This document shows, piece by piece, positions 9,545 through 17,444 of a stretch of DNA of 64,000 nt (position 1 is its first letter; each line of letters begins with the position of its first letter). The position numbers and the translations under genes are program-made. The notes under the pieces are model-generated. The model did no database searches. It was not told where the DNA came from and saw only the letters and a list, made by a program, of their open reading frames with translations. Source of the DNA: Tepidibacillus_B infernus (GTDB lineage: Bacteria > Bacillota > Bacilli > Tepidibacillales > Tepidibacillaceae); assembly GCF_048898065.1 (NCBI RefSeq), contig NZ_JBLWFI010000001.1, positions 186,001 through 250,000 on the forward strand, written 5' to 3'.

Positions 9545-9599
9545 TTTACACCCTTCAATAGATACGGTATAATTTAATACATAAAGGGGGTAGGGGTAT
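9545..9599 (+). promoter_or_regulatory. csoR-copA promoter and candidate CsoR box
   Basis: A -35 TTTACA at 9545-9550 and a -10 TATAAT at 9568-9573 are separated by 17 bases. The G-rich box GGGGGTAGGGGTAT (9586-9599) follows and overlaps the csoR ribosome site and start codon. Autorepression by CsoR is the usual arrangement in this family; binding here is inferred. Confidence 0.6.
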
Positions 9600-9888
9600 G
9601 GAAAACTTAAATGAGCATATGCACCCAAATGAGATGAATCAAAAAATTCTTCAACGTTTAAAACGAATCGAGGGACAAGTGCGTGGTATTCACAAGATGG
9701 TAGAAGAGGATCGTTATTGTGTAGATGTCTTAATTCAAATTGCAGCTGTACGTGCTGCTTTAGACAAAGTTGGATTATCCTTATTAGAGAGACATACACA
9801 CGGATGCGTCCAAAAGGCAATTAAATCTGGTAATGGTGATCCTGCGATTGATGAATTGATGGATGTTATTAAATTGTTTATTAAATAG
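9598..9888 (+). CDS. csoR: Copper-sensing transcriptional repressor CsoR
   Basis: A 96-residue all-helical DUF156 protein. The Cu(I) ligands of CsoR are present with the family spacing: Cys41, His66 and Cys70. The segment RLKRIEGQVRGIHKMVEEDRYC is typical of the family (residues 20-41). CsoR binds DNA as apo-protein and leaves it on Cu(I) binding, which derepresses copper efflux genes. It stands immediately upstream of copA (28 bases between stop and start) and shares its promoter. The ATG lies 7 bases after the G-rich stretch that serves as ribosome site and perhaps as operator. Other DUF156 members (RcnR, CstR) lack this C-H-C arrangement or differ in it, so copper sensing is the best call. 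Confidence 0.92.
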   Translation: MENLNEHMHPNEMNQKILQRLKRIEGQVRGIHKMVEEDRYCVDVLIQIAAVRAALDKVGLSLLERHTHGCVQKAIKSGNGDPAIDELMDVIKLFIK

Positions 9889-9916
9889 ATAGATAGTCAT
9901 CAAAGGAGTGAGTAAA

Positions 9917-12127
9917 ATGGTGACGGAAGCAAAGGATCTTGGCTATGGTGTAGCAAAGGAAAAAGTAGAATTAGATCTAATTGGAATGACTTGTGCTGCA
10001 TGTTCCTCACGAATCGAAAAGGGATTAAATAAAATACCAGGTGTTTACTCTGCTACAGTCAACCTGGCGCTGGAAAGAGCAGTTGTCGAATACAATGCTG
10101 AAGAAGTAGATGTGGATGATTTTATAAAGAAAGTTAGGGACTTAGGATATGATGGAAAAGTTCATGAGGATGAAGTGGATCAACAATCTGCTAAGGATAA
10201 AGAATTAAGTAAAAAGAGAACCAAGTTGATCATTTCTTCTCTCTTATCCCTTCCCCTATTATGGAGTATGTTGGGTCATTTTGGGGTTATGTATTTGGTG
10301 CCAGAAATCATCATGAACCCATGGTTTCAACTTCTTTTAGCAACACCAGTTCAATTCTATATTGGTTATCAATTCTATCATGGTGCTTATTCTGCTTTGA
10401 AAAATGGTAGTGCTAATATGGATGTCCTTGTTGCATTAGGAACATCTGCTGCTTACTTTTATAGTATTTATGGAATAATTATAGGCACTCATCAACTTTA
10501 TTTTGAAACGAGTGCAGTCCTGATTACGCTCGTTTTATTTGGTAAATATTTAGAAGCCTTAGCGAAAGGTCGAACATCTGATGCGATTAAAAAATTGATG
10601 AGCTTACAAGCAAAGACTGCGATGGTTGAAAGAAACGGAGAACCGATTGAAGTTCCAATTAAAGAAGTGGTAAAAGGAGATATCATCATTGTTCGCCCTG
10701 GGGAAAAAATCCCTGTTGATGGTGAAATTATCGAGGGCTATTCGTCTGTTGATGAATCCATGATTACAGGGGAAAGTATTCCAGTCGATAAGAAAGTTGG
10801 CGATATTGTCATTGGGGCTACAATCAATAAGCATGGTTCTTTTAAGTTTAAAGCGACAAAGGTTGGGAAAGATACAGCCTTAGCACAAATTATTAAAGCG
10901 GTAGAACAAGCCAATAGTACGAAAGCACCCATTCAACGGATGGCTGATGTGATTTCGGGGATATTCGTGCCGATTGTTGTGGCCATCGCTATTTTAACCT
11001 TCTTAGGTTATTACTTCTGGCTAGATCCTAACAATTTTGAACATGCCTTAGTGAATGCGATAGCCGTTCTCGTTATTGCTTGTCCATGTGCATTAGGTTT
11101 AGCAACACCAACTTCTATTATGGTTGGGACCGGTAAAGCAGCTGAACATGGGATTCTTTTCAAAGGTGGAGAACACTTAGAAAACACTAAAAAAATCAAT
11201 GCGATTGTATTAGATAAAACAGGCACCATTACCAAAGGGGAGCCTGAATTAACAGATTATATTCCGATTGATGCAAGTGAACAGGAATTATTACAATATG
11301 CTGGTTCCATTGAAAAAACGTCTGAACATCCGATTGGTAAGGCAATTGCTAAAGGCGTAGAAGAAAAAGGAATCGACTTGCTTCAAGTCAAAGATTTTGA
11401 GATTCTTCCTGGCAAAGGTTTAAAAGCAAAAGTGAACGATACGATGGTTTATGTGGGAACACGTAAATTAGTAAGAGAAATTGGACTTGATCCAGCAGCT
11501 ATTGAAGAAAAAATGGCTCAATTAGAAGCACAAGGGAAAACAGTTGTTTTAGTTGCTACTCCTGATAAATTATTAGGAATCCTTGCAGTGGCTGATACGG
11601 TAAAAGCTGACTCAAAAGAAGCCATTGCCAAATTAAAAGAAATGGGTATCAAAGTCGTGATGATTACCGGGGATAATCAACGTACCGCAAAAAGTATAGC
11701 TCAAGAAGTGGGTGTTGATGAAGTTCGTGCAGAAGTAATGCCTGAAGATAAGGCAAAAGAAGTTGAATCCTTAAAAACTCAAGGATATACAGTTGCCATG
11801 GTTGGCGATGGCATCAATGATGCTCCAGCATTAGCTACTGCAGATGTAGGGATGGCAATTGGAACTGGAACAGATATAGCGATTGAAGCAGCCGATGTTA
11901 CCTTAATTGGTGGGAGCTTAAAAGGGGTTGCAGATGCAATCTATATTAGTAAACAGACCTTAAAAAATATTAAGCAGAATCTATTTGCTTCTTTATTCTA
12001 CAATTCAATTAGTATTCCAGTAGCAATGGCAGGTCTATTAGCACCTTGGATTGCAGGAGCTGCGATGGCAATGAGTTCTGTCTCAGTCGTTCTTAACTCC
12101 TTACGATTAAAAAATATTAAATTTTAA
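9917..12127 (+). CDS. copA: Copper-exporting P1B-type ATPase CopA
   Basis: A 736-residue Cu(I)-transporting ATPase of the cell membrane. It has a single N-terminal heavy-metal domain with GMTCAACSSRIEKG (about residues 20-33), where many Bacillus CopA proteins have two. The transmembrane CPC motif (IACPCALGLATPT) is near residue 390, the phosphorylation site DKTGTITKGE near 433, the SEHPIG nucleotide-binding motif near 474, and GDGINDAPALA near 630. ATG 9917 follows AAAGGAG (9902-9908) at 8 bases; the in-frame GTG 9908 overlaps that site. Co-transcribed with csoR and followed by copZ, it forms a standard copper-efflux module. All catalytic motifs are intact. Confidence 0.95.
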   Translation: MVTEAKDLGYGVAKEKVELDLIGMTCAACSSRIEKGLNKIPGVYSATVNLALERAVVEYNAEEVDVDDFIKKVRDLGYDGKVHEDEVDQQSAKDKELSKKRTKLIISSLLSLPLLWSMLGHFGVMYLVPEIIMNPWFQLLLATPVQFYIGYQFYHGAYSALKNGSANMDVLVALGTSAAYFYSIYGIIIGTHQLYFETSAVLITLVLFGKYLEALAKGRTSDAIKKLMSLQAKTAMVERNGEPIEVPIKEVVKGDIIIVRPGEKIPVDGEIIEGYSSVDESMITGESIPVDKKVGDIVIGATINKHGSFKFKATKVGKDTALAQIIKAVEQANSTKAPIQRMADVISGIFVPIVVAIAILTFLGYYFWLDPNNFEHALVNAIAVLVIACPCALGLATPTSIMVGTGKAAEHGILFKGGEHLENTKKINAIVLDKTGTITKGEPELTDYIPIDASEQELLQYAGSIEKTSEHPIGKAIAKGVEEKGIDLLQVKDFEILPGKGLKAKVNDTMVYVGTRKLVREIGLDPAAIEEKMAQLEAQGKTVVLVATPDKLLGILAVADTVKADSKEAIAKLKEMGIKVVMITGDNQRTAKSIAQEVGVDEVRAEVMPEDKAKEVESLKTQGYTVAMVGDGINDAPALATADVGMAIGTGTDIAIEAADVTLIGGSLKGVADAIYISKQTLKNIKQNLFASLFYNSISIPVAMAGLLAPWIAGAAMAMSSVSVVLNSLRLKNIKF

Positions 12128-12151
12128 AAAAACAAGGTTATTGACTATTGT

Positions 12152-12180
12152 TTGTTACCCTAACAAGGGTTTCATATAAT
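12152..12180 (+). promoter_or_regulatory. copZ promoter with internal inverted repeat
   Basis: TTGTTA (12152-12157) and TATAAT (12175-12180) are 17 bases apart. Between them lies the inverted repeat ACCCT-AACA-AGGGT (12157-12170), well placed for a copper-responsive repressor. It indicates that copZ can be transcribed separately from copA. Confidence 0.5.
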
Positions 12181-12207
12181 CATTCATCTATAATGGAGGG
12201 ATTTTAA

Positions 12208-12414
12208 ATGGAAAAAGTAATTAAAGTAGAAGGTATGACATGTAATCATTGCAAAATGGCGGTAGAAGGGGCACTAAAAAAATTAGCAGGGGTCTCCAAT
12301 GCGGTTGTTAGTCTTGAGAACAAAAATGTAACGGTTTCTTTCGATGAGGGAAAAGTAACTTTTGAACAAATGAAAGAAGCGATCGAAGACCAAGGCTATG
12401 ATGTTGTTGCATAA
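12208..12414 (+). CDS. copZ: Copper chaperone CopZ
   Basis: A 68-residue Atx1-like ferredoxin-fold protein. The Cu(I)-binding motif GMTCNHC is at residues 9-15, followed by the usual beta-alpha-beta pattern ending in EAIEDQGYDVVA. CopZ binds cytoplasmic Cu(I), delivers it to the N-terminal domain of CopA and can hand it to CsoR. GGAGG at 12195-12199 precedes ATG 12208 with good spacing. It lies 80 bases after copA with its own candidate promoter. Length and motif match the family fully. Confidence 0.95.
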   Translation: MEKVIKVEGMTCNHCKMAVEGALKKLAGVSNAVVSLENKNVTVSFDEGKVTFEQMKEAIEDQGYDVVA

Positions 12415-12460
12415 TTAGAATAATCATGAAAAAACTTTTTGATTGTAGCACATTAATGGA

Positions 12461-12490
12461 TTGACGATTTTCTATGAATCACAGTATGAT
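12461..12490 (+). promoter_or_regulatory. Promoter of the S-box leader
   Basis: TTGACG (12461-12466) and TATGAT (12485-12490) are spaced by 18 bases and sit just upstream of the riboswitch. Confidence 0.55.
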
Positions 12491-12508
12491 CAATTACATA
12501 TTATCACG

Positions 12509-12650
12509 TTCTTATCCAGAGTGGTGGAGGGACTGGCCCAATGAAACCCGGCAACCGATTTGTATGATACGGTGCTAATTCCAGCAGAACAATTTGTTCT
12601 GAAAGATAAGAAGAGTTATCTTAACACCTCTTCTTATGAGGTGTTTTTTC
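12509..12650 (+). promoter_or_regulatory. SAM-I riboswitch (S-box) with transcription terminator
   Basis: The aptamer is recognisable by CTTATCCAGAGTGGTGGAGG (12511-12530), ACTGGCCCAATGAAACCCGG (12532-12551), GGTGCTAATTCC (12571-12582), and the closing strand GAAAGATAAG (12601-12610), which pairs with CTTATC. It is followed by a hairpin AACACCTC (12623-12630) / GAGGTGTT (12638-12645) with a T-run. When SAM is bound this would terminate transcription, so the downstream sulfur-uptake genes are expressed when SAM or methionine is low. Classic S-box architecture. Confidence 0.95.
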
Positions 12651-12715
12651 TTGCAATATGCAAGGACAATCCTGACTAAATTAGTCAAGTTTATACGTTA
12701 AAGGGGGAAATGGAA

Positions 12716-13753
12716 TTGGTAAAAATTTTAGGGGCACGCCGATTACGGTGGGTAGGGATGTTTGTAATGATCATTTCTTTATTTTTAACCGCCTGTGGAG
12801 CAAACAAGGAGCAGCAAGCAAATACAAATCCACAAACAAAAGAAAAGCTACGTATTGGTTATTTAAACGTGATGGATGATGCTCAAGTGATGCTTGCTTA
12901 TGATGCAGGTTTTTATGAAAAGAATGGGTTAGAAGTGGAAGTTCAAATCTTTAATAGTGGGCCTGAAATGATTAAAGCGATTGTTGGAGGACAATTAGAC
13001 GCAGGGGTGCTTGGATTTACAAATGCTGTTACATGGGCTGATAAAGGTGCTGATTTAAAAGTAATCAGCGGTGCGCAAATGGGTTATCACAGTCTATTAG
13101 TGCGAAGTGATCGTAATATTAAGACGATACCAGATTTGAAAGGAAAGCAACTAGCTACACAGAAACAAGGGAGCACAGCAGACATCGTGCTAAATGGTGT
13201 TGTACTGAAAGAGGGTAATCTTACACGTAATGATGTGAATATGGTTTATGTTTCACCAAGTGTGGCGATCCAATCCTTAACAGCTGGGAAAGTAGATGCT
13301 GCTTTTCTCTTTGAACCATATGATCGAATTGCTCGTAAAACCATTCCTGTAACGCCACTTTATGATGTTGGAGAAGAATGGCCTTTCCCATGTATGGTGG
13401 CAATAACCTCAGGAAAAATTCTTCAAGAAAAACAGATTGCGATAAATAAGATGTTAGATGCTCAAAAAGAAGCGATTGAGATGTTAGAAAATCAACCAAA
13501 AGAAGCAGCAAAAATATTGGCAAAACGTTTTATTGAAACAGAAACCATCGATACAACAAATGGGAGAATCAATTCAGTAGACTTAATCGCTGAAGCAATT
13601 GAAGCTCAAACCTTTAATTGGGAAATTACTCAAGAGAATATTCAACAAATGAAAGATATTGTACAAATGATGGTAGATCAACAAATGCTATCAAAACCTC
13701 TAAATGTAGAGGATATTCTTGATTTATCTTGGCAAAACAAAAAACAATCTTAA
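12716..13753 (+). CDS. ABC transporter substrate-binding lipoprotein (SsuA/TauA/NMT1 type)
   Basis: A lipoprotein of about 345 residues with the lipobox LTACG and a signal segment before it, then a periplasmic-binding fold: IGYLNVMDDAQVMLAYDAGFY, GGQLDAGVLGFTNAV, DLKGKQLATQKQGSTADIVL. These are typical of the nitrate/sulfonate/taurine binding family. It is anchored outside the membrane and delivers a sulfur compound to the permease encoded next. The ribosome site AAGGGGG (12701-12707) is 8 bases before TTG 12716 but only 2 before ATG 12710, so I prefer TTG. SAM-riboswitch control shows that it serves sulfur or methionine supply; the exact substrate (sulfonate, sulfate ester or methionine precursor) is not visible. 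Confidence 0.85.
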   Translation: MVKILGARRLRWVGMFVMIISLFLTACGANKEQQANTNPQTKEKLRIGYLNVMDDAQVMLAYDAGFYEKNGLEVEVQIFNSGPEMIKAIVGGQLDAGVLGFTNAVTWADKGADLKVISGAQMGYHSLLVRSDRNIKTIPDLKGKQLATQKQGSTADIVLNGVVLKEGNLTRNDVNMVYVSPSVAIQSLTAGKVDAAFLFEPYDRIARKTIPVTPLYDVGEEWPFPCMVAITSGKILQEKQIAINKMLDAQKEAIEMLENQPKEAAKILAKRFIETETIDTTNGRINSVDLIAEAIEAQTFNWEITQENIQQMKDIVQMMVDQQMLSKPLNVEDILDLSWQNKKQS

Positions 13754-13767
13754 GATGGTGACTTCAA

Positions 13768-14616
13768 GTGAAAAAAGAATCACAAATCATCAAGTCTATT
13801 GCTAATCAAACCATATTAAAACCGAATAAAAAGGTCAAGCGTCTAAGTATAAAATCGACACTTCCATATGTTTATGCGATTGTTACACTACTCGCTATAT
13901 GGCAAATTACCGCATGGTTTTTACCAAACTTTTTATTACCAGATGTAGTTAATGTCTTTCAGCGATTTCTTAGTGAAGTAAAAGATCCAGCATTTTTAGA
14001 CAGCATTCAAAGTAGTCTAATTCGATTAATCATTGGGTATCCTTTAGCTTGTCTTCTAGGTTCTTTATTTGGCTTATTGTCTGGTTTATCGAAGGGATTT
14101 AAAATCTATCTAAAAAATGTAATTTCAATATTGCAATCAATCCCTCCAATAACGTGGATTCCATTTTTAGTTATTTTATTTGGGTTTGGCGATCTTCCTA
14201 TTATCATCGTGATCACGATTGCCAGTTTCTTTCCTATGGCTTTAGCGATGATTAATGCGACAGAAAATATAAATCGCACTCATCTCGAACTAGCAAAGGT
14301 ATTAGGTGCGAATAAAAAACAATTAGTAACAAAAGTTTTTCTGCCTGAAACCTTTCCATCTTTTTTAACAGGTGCTCAAGTTGCTTTTGGCAATGCTTGG
14401 AGATCGCTTGTGGCTAGTGAAATGGTTGGAGGAGCAGCAGTTGGTCTTGGTTGGTCGATTAGTTATGCAGGGGAAATTGCCGATATGGAAGGAGTTCTTC
14501 TTAATATTGTAGTGATTGGTGGGATCGCCCTCATTCTAGATCATCTTGTTCTTGAGCAGTTAAAAAGGAAATTTCTTCGGTGGCGTGATCTGACAGGAGG
14601 AGGGGGTTCAGTATAA
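13768..14616 (+). CDS. ABC transporter permease (SsuC/TauC type)
   Basis: A 282-residue inner-membrane permease with about six hydrophobic helices starting near residue 30 and a binding-protein-dependent transport signature (LELAKVLGANKKQLVTKVFLPETFPSFLTGAQVAFGNAW, the EAA loop, about residues 170-210). It starts at GTG 13768, 14 bases after the binding-protein stop, with a weak GGTGA site. Its stop overlaps the ATPase start by one base (TAATG), indicating coupled translation. With the flanking binding protein and ATPase it forms one importer for an organosulfur compound under the S-box riboswitch. Family is certain, substrate is inferred. Confidence 0.88.
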   Translation: MKKESQIIKSIANQTILKPNKKVKRLSIKSTLPYVYAIVTLLAIWQITAWFLPNFLLPDVVNVFQRFLSEVKDPAFLDSIQSSLIRLIIGYPLACLLGSLFGLLSGLSKGFKIYLKNVISILQSIPPITWIPFLVILFGFGDLPIIIVITIASFFPMALAMINATENINRTHLELAKVLGANKKQLVTKVFLPETFPSFLTGAQVAFGNAWRSLVASEMVGGAAVGLGWSISYAGEIADMEGVLLNIVVIGGIALILDHLVLEQLKRKFLRWRDLTGGGGSV

Positions 14617-15356
14617 TGCAAACAATCAAGTTGGAGAATGTTAGTAAATCTTTTGGCGATTTAAAGGTATTATCTAATGTGAACTTTTCTGTTGAAAGTG
14701 GTGAATTTGTTGCCATCGTCGGTCCTTCAGGTTGTGGAAAGAGCACAGCATTAAGAATGATTGCTGGTTTAGAAAAACCAACCACAGGGAAGGTAATGGC
14801 TAATGAACAGATCATTGATCAGCCTGATCCAGAGCGGACTTTAATTTTCCAAGAGCACGCTCTATTTCCTTGGCGTACAGTTGGTGAAAATGTAGAGTTT
14901 GGTTTAGAGCTAGCAAATGTTGCTAAAGAAGAAAGGGAAGCACGTATTCAAGCGATTCTTATCAAAGTTGGATTAACAGATTTTAAAGATTACTATCCAG
15001 GACAGTTATCTGGAGGAATGCGTCAACGTGCTTCCATAGCCCGTGCATTGGTTATGGATCCAGATGTGTTATTGCTTGATGAACCTTACGGTGCCTTAGA
15101 TGCCATAACTAAATTAAAAATGCAAAATGAACTGATGAATTTATGGTTGGGTTCTCAGAAAACGATGATTCTGATTACCCATGATATTGATGAAGCGATT
15201 TACTTGGCCGATAAAATTTTTGTGATGAGTCCAAGGCCTGGTTATATCAAAGATATGATTATTGTTGATCTTCCAAGACCTCGTAATCGAAATGGAACTG
15301 AATTTATCAAGATAAGAGAAAGAATCATGAATGAACTTGATCTAACTACTAACTAA
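14616..15356 (+). CDS. ABC transporter ATP-binding protein (SsuB/TauB type)
   Basis: A 246-residue ATPase with a complete motif set: Walker A GPSGCGKS (about 36-43), Q-loop FQEHALFPW, signature LSGGMRQR, Walker B VLLLDEPYGALD and the switch-histidine region ILITHDIDEA. The closest family is the nitrate/sulfonate/taurine group. It energises the permease encoded one base upstream. ATG 14616 overlaps the permease stop and is preceded by GGAGGAGGG within the permease gene. Third gene of the sulfur-uptake operon. Confidence 0.92.
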   Translation: MQTIKLENVSKSFGDLKVLSNVNFSVESGEFVAIVGPSGCGKSTALRMIAGLEKPTTGKVMANEQIIDQPDPERTLIFQEHALFPWRTVGENVEFGLELANVAKEEREARIQAILIKVGLTDFKDYYPGQLSGGMRQRASIARALVMDPDVLLLDEPYGALDAITKLKMQNELMNLWLGSQKTMILITHDIDEAIYLADKIFVMSPRPGYIKDMIIVDLPRPRNRNGTEFIKIRERIMNELDLTTN

Positions 15357-15368
15357 GAGGTGATTTGA

Positions 15369-16586
15369 ATGCAAACAAACGTAACCGTTGCTAATCCTGC
15401 CCCTTCACGGGTAGGATATAATCGTTCTATTATAATTGCTACGATATTTGTGGCTTTCATCGGTGTTGTTTACTTATATCAAGCCGTTTCTTTACGCCAG
15501 GCTTCACTATATTTTGTAGGAATCATTGCAGGAATTGCTTTATATCATGCTCATTTTGGTTTTACCTCTGCATGGAGACACTTTATTTTAAATCGCCGTG
15601 GTGAAGGGATTCGCGTGCAAATGCTTTTAATGATGCTGGGGAGCTTTCTTTTCTTACCCTTATTAATTCAAGGTTCCTTTTTTGGCCAAACGGTTAATGG
15701 GTATATAAGTTCTGTTGGGATCTCTCTTTTATTCGGAGCATTCATTTTTGGGATTGGCATGCAATTAGGAGATGGATGTGCATCAGGAACACTATACCAC
15801 TTAGGTGGTGGTGATCTTCGTGCTCTGAACACATTAATTTTCTTTATCATTGGTTCTGTACTTGGAGCAAAAGATTTTCAATGGTGGATGGATACACCAA
15901 ATATTGGCCCAGTTTCTTTTCTGAATAATTTCGGAATTTGGCAAGGGATTGTTATACAAATGATTCTAGCGGTCATCGTTGTTGCCATTTCCATGTATTT
16001 GGAACGTAAACGACATGGTAAGTTGTTGAAAAGTAATCAACGGCCAAACAAGGATTGGAAAGTCATCTACCAAGGTCCTTGGTCATTAGTCACTGGAGTT
16101 ATTATTTTAGCATTGGTTCAATTTGCTATTTTCGTTCTCTCTGGAAAACCATGGGGAATTACCTCTGCTTTTGCTTTATGGGGTTCAAAAATAGTGAGGG
16201 CACTCGGCGTACCAGTGGAAAGTTGGGGATATTGGCAAACACCAGCAAGGGTTAATGAATTGAATGGGAGTATTTTTGCTGATGTTACCTCTGTACTTGA
16301 TATAGGAATCATATTGGGCGCATTACTCGCTGCTGCACTTGCTATACGTTTTACCAAACCCGTTCAATGGAAATTTTCGACTCGTTCAATCATAGGAACT
16401 GCAATCGGTGGAATGTTAATGGGATATGGTGCTCGAATTGCCTTTGGGTGCAACATCGGTGCTTTCTTTAGTGGAATTGTTTCTTTTAGCTTACATGGCT
16501 GGTTATGGTTTGTAGCAGCCTTTATCGGTTCAATCATTGGGGTTAAACTTAGACCATTATTTGATCTTCAAAATCATGTAAAGTAA
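15369..16586 (+). CDS. YeeE/YedE family (TsuA-like) sulfur-compound transporter
   Basis: A 405-residue polytopic membrane protein with two sequence-related halves. Each half has the conserved Gly/Cys segment of the family: GMQLGDGCASGTLYHLGGG (about 133-151) and MGYGARIAFGCNIGAFFSG (about 352-370). The cysteines in these loops pass thiosulfate ions in structurally known members (TsuA). It follows the sulfur ABC transporter by 12 bases with AGAGGTGAT before ATG 15369, so it shares the SAM riboswitch control. That link supports a role in importing thiosulfate or a related sulfur species for cysteine and methionine synthesis; a cysteine synthase gene lies about 5.7 kb downstream. Confidence 0.85.
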   Translation: MQTNVTVANPAPSRVGYNRSIIIATIFVAFIGVVYLYQAVSLRQASLYFVGIIAGIALYHAHFGFTSAWRHFILNRRGEGIRVQMLLMMLGSFLFLPLLIQGSFFGQTVNGYISSVGISLLFGAFIFGIGMQLGDGCASGTLYHLGGGDLRALNTLIFFIIGSVLGAKDFQWWMDTPNIGPVSFLNNFGIWQGIVIQMILAVIVVAISMYLERKRHGKLLKSNQRPNKDWKVIYQGPWSLVTGVIILALVQFAIFVLSGKPWGITSAFALWGSKIVRALGVPVESWGYWQTPARVNELNGSIFADVTSVLDIGIILGALLAAALAIRFTKPVQWKFSTRSIIGTAIGGMLMGYGARIAFGCNIGAFFSGIVSFSLHGWLWFVAAFIGSIIGVKLRPLFDLQNHVK

Positions 16587-16603
16587 AGAAGACTTTTTTT
16601 AAA

Positions 16604-16640
16604 AAACGCTCCTGTATTTAAACAAGGGGCGTTTCTTATT
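16604..16640 (+). terminator. Rho-independent terminator of the sulfur operon
   Basis: AAACGCTCCT (16604-16613) pairs with AGGGGCGTTT (16625-16634) across an 11-base loop, followed by TCTTATT. Confidence 0.75.
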
Positions 16641-16739
16641 GAAAAAGCCCCCAAATAACTCCATAAGCTTGTATAATAAAAGTAATGATTTTTACAAAAT
16701 AAACGAATGGACAGAGTTAACAAGTAGGGGGAGAAGCTT

Positions 16740-17444
16740 GTGAGCAAAACAAATAAAGAAAAAATACTGATTGTCGATGATGATTATAACTTATGCCAAT
16801 TGATCAAATCATACCTTGTTCAAGAAAATTTTGAAGTAGCGATTGCTGATAATGGACAAGCTGCTCTAGAGAAATTTAAAGAGTTCGCCCCTCATCTTGT
16901 ATTACTTGATATCATGTTACCTCAATTGGATGGTTGGAATGTATGTAAGGAAATTCGTCGGGTGAGCAATATCCCAATTGTAATGCTGACTGCTAGAGGG
17001 GAACAGTTTGATAAGGTTCTTGGTTTAGAATTAGGGGCTGATGATTATATCGTAAAGCCATTCGATTTCCGAGAATTGATTGCTAGAATAAGGGCTGTCC
17101 TTCGCCGTTATGCTCCAAAAGGGGTAGAAGTCAAACAAATTGTGTACCCAAACCTAATGATAGATATCAACGAATACCATGTTCGCTTAAATGGTGAGCA
17201 TTTAAAATTAAAACCGAAAGAATTAGAATTACTTTACTTTTTAGCTAGTCATCCTAATCAAGTATTTACAAGGCAACAACTGCTTGAAGAAGTTTGGGGA
17301 TTTGATTTTTCCGGAAGTACACGAACGATTGATGTACATGTTGATCGCTTACGTAAAAAAGTACATGATGATAAAGAATTATGGCAAATTAAAACTTTTT
17401 GGGGTGTAGGGTATAAATTTGAGGTGAAAAAACAGTATGTTTAA
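16740..17444 (+). CDS. OmpR/PhoB-family response regulator
   Basis: A 234-residue cytoplasmic regulator. The receiver domain (about 8-122) has the acidic pair DD, phospho-acceptor Asp in LVLLDIMLP (about 57), Thr in MLTARGE and Lys in IVKPF. The C-terminal winged helix (about 140-232) contains LLEEVWGFDFSGSTRTIDVHVDRLRKK and WGVGYKFE. GTG 16740 is preceded by AGGGGGAG. The stop overlaps the kinase start by 8 bases. It forms a two-component system with the next gene. Direct repeats resembling OmpR-family sites lie upstream of the gene at 19076, the probable target. The signal is unknown. Confidence 0.9.
   Translation: MSKTNKEKILIVDDDYNLCQLIKSYLVQENFEVAIADNGQAALEKFKEFAPHLVLLDIMLPQLDGWNVCKEIRRVSNIPIVMLTARGEQFDKVLGLELGADDYIVKPFDFRELIARIRAVLRRYAPKGVEVKQIVYPNLMIDINEYHVRLNGEHLKLKPKELELLYFLASHPNQVFTRQQLLEEVWGFDFSGSTRTIDVHVDRLRKKVHDDKELWQIKTFWGVGYKFEVKKQYV

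Noticed and set aside
9473..9820. Minus-strand open frame of 115 codons opposite csoR
   Set aside because: It overlaps the conserved CsoR gene completely, has no family resemblance and no ribosome site in context.
16118..16357. Minus-strand frame opposite the YeeE-type gene
   Set aside because: Antisense shadow of conserved transmembrane coding sequence.
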